DNA of 64,000 nt from Kineococcus endophyticus (GTDB taxonomy: Bacteria > Actinomycetota > Actinomycetes > Actinomycetales > Kineococcaceae), in contig NZ_JBFNQN010000015.1 in NCBI RefSeq assembly GCF_040796495.1, positions 62,001 to 126,000 of the forward strand, in the 5' to 3' direction. The notes beneath the pieces were generated by a model that saw only the letters and a list, made by a program, of their open reading frames with translations, searched no databases and was not told the origin of the DNA. This document shows positions 62,198 to 64,000 of the stretch, piece after piece. How positions within the stretch are numbered: the first letter of the stretch is position 1; each line of letters opens with the position of its first letter. The position numbers and the translations under genes were made by a program.

Positions 62198-63622
62198 ATG
62201 TCCACTCCTACCGTCACTGTCGACCGCAGTGACCTGCCGGTCGTCGTGATCGGTGCCGGGCCGGTCGGCCTAGCCGCTGCGGCGCACCTGTTGGAACGTG
62301 GCCTCGACCCGCTGGTGCTGGAAGCCGGTGACGACGTCGGGTCCGCGGTGCGGGCCTGGTCGCACGTCCGGCTCTTCTCCCCGTGGCGGTACAACCTCGA
62401 CGCCGCGGCGGTGCGCCTGCTGGAACCGACCGGCTGGACGAGCCCGAAGCCGACGGGATTGCCGACCGGCGGTGACCTCGTCGTGCAGTACCTCGCCCCC
62501 TTGGCGGCCGTCCCCACGCTGGCACCGCGCATCCGGACCGGCGAGCGCATCATCGCCGTCAGTCGTGTCGGGATGGACAAGACGCACAACCACGAGCGCA
62601 GCGATCGACCGTTCCTCGTCCGGACGCAGGGTTCGGACGGCACGGTCGTCGACTACCAGGCGCGGGCGGTCATCGACGCCTCCGGGACCTGGAACCAGCC
62701 GAACCCCTTGGGCGCCGCTGGGCTGCCCGCGATCGGGGAAGCGGAGGCCGGTGAACACCTGAGCGGTCCTCTGCCCGATGTCCTCGGCGCGGACCGGGCA
62801 CGCTTCGCCGGTCGCCGGGTGCTGGTCGTCGGAGCTGGGCACTCCGCGACGAACACGCTGTTGGACCTCGTCGCCCTGGCCGAGCAGGAGCCCGGCACCG
62901 TCATCACCTGGGCCGTCCGTGGCGCGTCGGTGGCCCGCACGTTCGGTGGCGGGGACCGCGACGGTCTTCCCGCCCGCGGCGCTCTGGGCTCACGGCTGCG
63001 GACCGCCGTGCAGGCCGGCCGCATCGAGCTGCTGACCGAGGTGACGATCACCGCCCTGGAGACGTCCGGTGACGCGGTAGCTGTCGCTACTTCGTCACCG
63101 ACCGGGGACCGTCGGCTGTCCGTGGACGTCGTGGTGGCCGCGACCGGTTTCCGGCCCGACCTGGCGATGCTGCGCGAGCTGCGTCTGGACCTGGACCCCG
63201 GCGTCGAAGCCCCCCGCCGCTTGGCCCCGCTCATTGACCCGGAGTTCCACTCCTGCGGGACCGTCCCGGCGCACGGCGCGGACGTGCTGGCCCACCCGGA
63301 CACGGGCTTCTTCATCGTCGGGATGAAGTCCTACGGACGTGCGCCGACCTTCCTGCTGGCCACCGGCTACGAGCAGGTGCGCTCGATCGCCGCTGCCCTG
63401 GCTGGGGACGCCGCTGCTGCCGCCGACGTGCAGCTCGACCTGCCGGAGACGGGGGTGTGCTCCTCGGCACCGCCGGTGGTCTCGGCTGACGGCTCCCTGG
63501 ACATCGACGAGTCCGCGAGCGCCGGGTGCTGCGCCGGGCCGGCGGGTGCGGAGCCGGTCTCCATCGGGTTCCCCACCGGCTCGGCTCACGGGCGTGCCGG
63601 CGAGCGCGAGGCCCGCGTCTGA
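62198..63622 (+). CDS. arsO: ArsO-like flavin monooxygenase with Cys-containing tail
   Basis: 474-aa FAD/NAD(P)H-binding oxidoreductase: GAGPVGLAAAAHLLERG (FAD Rossmann motif, about 17-33), GAGHSATNTLLDL (NADPH Rossmann motif) and ATGFRP. It belongs to the flavoprotein monooxygenase group called ArsO in ars operons, whose reaction on arsenicals is not settled. The C-terminal 60 residues add Cys421, Cys444 and Cys445 in GVCSS and AGCCAGP, possibly an arsenic-binding tail. GAAGGAG precedes the ATG. Confidence 0.85.
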   Translation: MSTPTVTVDRSDLPVVVIGAGPVGLAAAAHLLERGLDPLVLEAGDDVGSAVRAWSHVRLFSPWRYNLDAAAVRLLEPTGWTSPKPTGLPTGGDLVVQYLAPLAAVPTLAPRIRTGERIIAVSRVGMDKTHNHERSDRPFLVRTQGSDGTVVDYQARAVIDASGTWNQPNPLGAAGLPAIGEAEAGEHLSGPLPDVLGADRARFAGRRVLVVGAGHSATNTLLDLVALAEQEPGTVITWAVRGASVARTFGGGDRDGLPARGALGSRLRTAVQAGRIELLTEVTITALETSGDAVAVATSSPTGDRRLSVDVVVAATGFRPDLAMLRELRLDLDPGVEAPRRLAPLIDPEFHSCGTVPAHGADVLAHPDTGFFIVGMKSYGRAPTFLLATGYEQVRSIAAALAGDAAAAADVQLDLPETGVCSSAPPVVSADGSLDIDESASAGCCAGPAGAEPVSIGFPTGSAHGRAGEREARV

Positions 63623-63624
63623 CG

Positions 63625-64000
63625 ATGTCGCGACGTCGCCGGTCATCCCCGCCGATGACACCGATGGCGGGCGTGCCGGTCGTCGAGGCGCAGGTGCAGC
63701 CGCGGCTCCGGCTGGCTCTGGCCACGCTGTGCGTGACCGAGATCGTGTCCTGGGGGGTGACGTACTACGCCTTCCCCGTGCTGCTGTCGGCCATCACCGC
63801 GGACACGGGCTGGTCGGCCAGCGCGGCCAGCGCGGCCTTCTCCCTGGGGCTCCTCGTCTCGGCGGTCGCTGGGATACCGGTCGGGAGGTGGCTCGACCGG
63901 TTCGGGCCGCGGAAGGTGATGACGGTCGGATCGGTGTTGGCCGTCATCGCCATGATCGCCGTGGCCAGCGCGACGTCCCTGCTGACGTTCGCGCTGGCGT
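63625..64000 (+). CDS. MFS transporter of ars operon (5' part only)
   Basis: At least 125 residues, cut by the right edge. After a basic start (MSRRRRSSPP), helices begin with LRLALATLCVTEIVSWGVTYYAFPVLLSAI; the MFS loop 2-3 signature is GRWLDRFGPRKVM. Starts 2 bases after the arsO stop. MFS proteins in ars operons export arsenicals or related compounds; the exact substrate is unknown. ATG 63655 is an alternative start. Confidence 0.75.
   Translation, partial: MSRRRRSSPPMTPMAGVPVVEAQVQPRLRLALATLCVTEIVSWGVTYYAFPVLLSAITADTGWSASAASAAFSLGLLVSAVAGIPVGRWLDRFGPRKVMTVGSVLAVIAMIAVASATSLLTFALA

Overview
The window is very GC-rich, gene-dense chromosomal DNA of an actinobacterium. The signs are frequent GTG starts, many 4-base GTGA/ATGA overlaps, an F420-type (DUF385) oxidoreductase, a mycothiol-type arsenate reductase and a DUF222/HNH (13E12) gene. 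A soil member near Kineosporiaceae (Kineococcus-like) is a guess from gene content only. Many genes appear leaderless: a T-x-x-x-x-T hexamer ends exactly 6-7 bases before the start codon.

Layout. 1-7.9 kb: a two-component system (kinase cut by the left edge), a DUF4232 lipoprotein, an alpha/beta hydrolase facing a CGNR regulator, small membrane proteins, VOC and F420-type enzymes, an SDR, and a TetR/Ohr pair with a near-perfect 31-bp operator. 7.9-21 kb: a large sugar-acid cluster. It holds a GPH/MFS transporter with two TIM-barrel isomerases and a Gfo/Idh oxidoreductase, gluconokinase, a LarA-family nickel racemase, glucuronate isomerase, a fructuronate-reductase-type dehydrogenase, a LacI regulator, and a complete nickel-pincer cofactor set larE-larB-larC. 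A shared 20-bp motif sits in three control regions, at an identical 53-base distance from the uxaC and larE starts. No mannonate dehydratase is present. The gene set suggests glucuronate -> fructuronate -> mannonate -> (nickel C2 epimerisation) -> gluconate -> 6-phosphogluconate.

20.9-23.9 kb: a GT4 glycosyltransferase, an LPG-synthase-like membrane protein and a PIG-L deacetylase. 24-30.5 kb: a LuxR regulator, a ribose-type ABC importer and an amidohydrolase. 30.5-35 kb: a degenerate cold-shock protein, a frameshifted DUF222/HNH gene, a membrane-protein/XRE pair, a lipoprotein, and argS preceded by an arginine-rich 15-residue leader peptide with mutually exclusive hairpins, a probable attenuator. 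35-47.4 kb: an amine-catabolism region with SDRs, a MoaF-like protein, APC permease, amidohydrolase, TetR regulators, a kinase-aminotransferase fusion and a copper amine oxidase. 47.4-58.3 kb: heparinase-like protein, catalase, several TetR/AraC/ArsR regulators with recognisable operators, SDR, DUF3237, serine hydrolase, PhyH dioxygenase, DUF1348, VOC and PH-domain proteins.

58.5 kb to the right edge: a 3' fragment of a tRNA-Lys gene, beginning in the anticodon loop, looks like an attachment site. Beyond it lies accessory DNA with a DUF6414 gene and two divergent arsenic operons (arsR-arsN-arsC leftward; acr3-arsO-MFS rightward, the last cut by the window edge).
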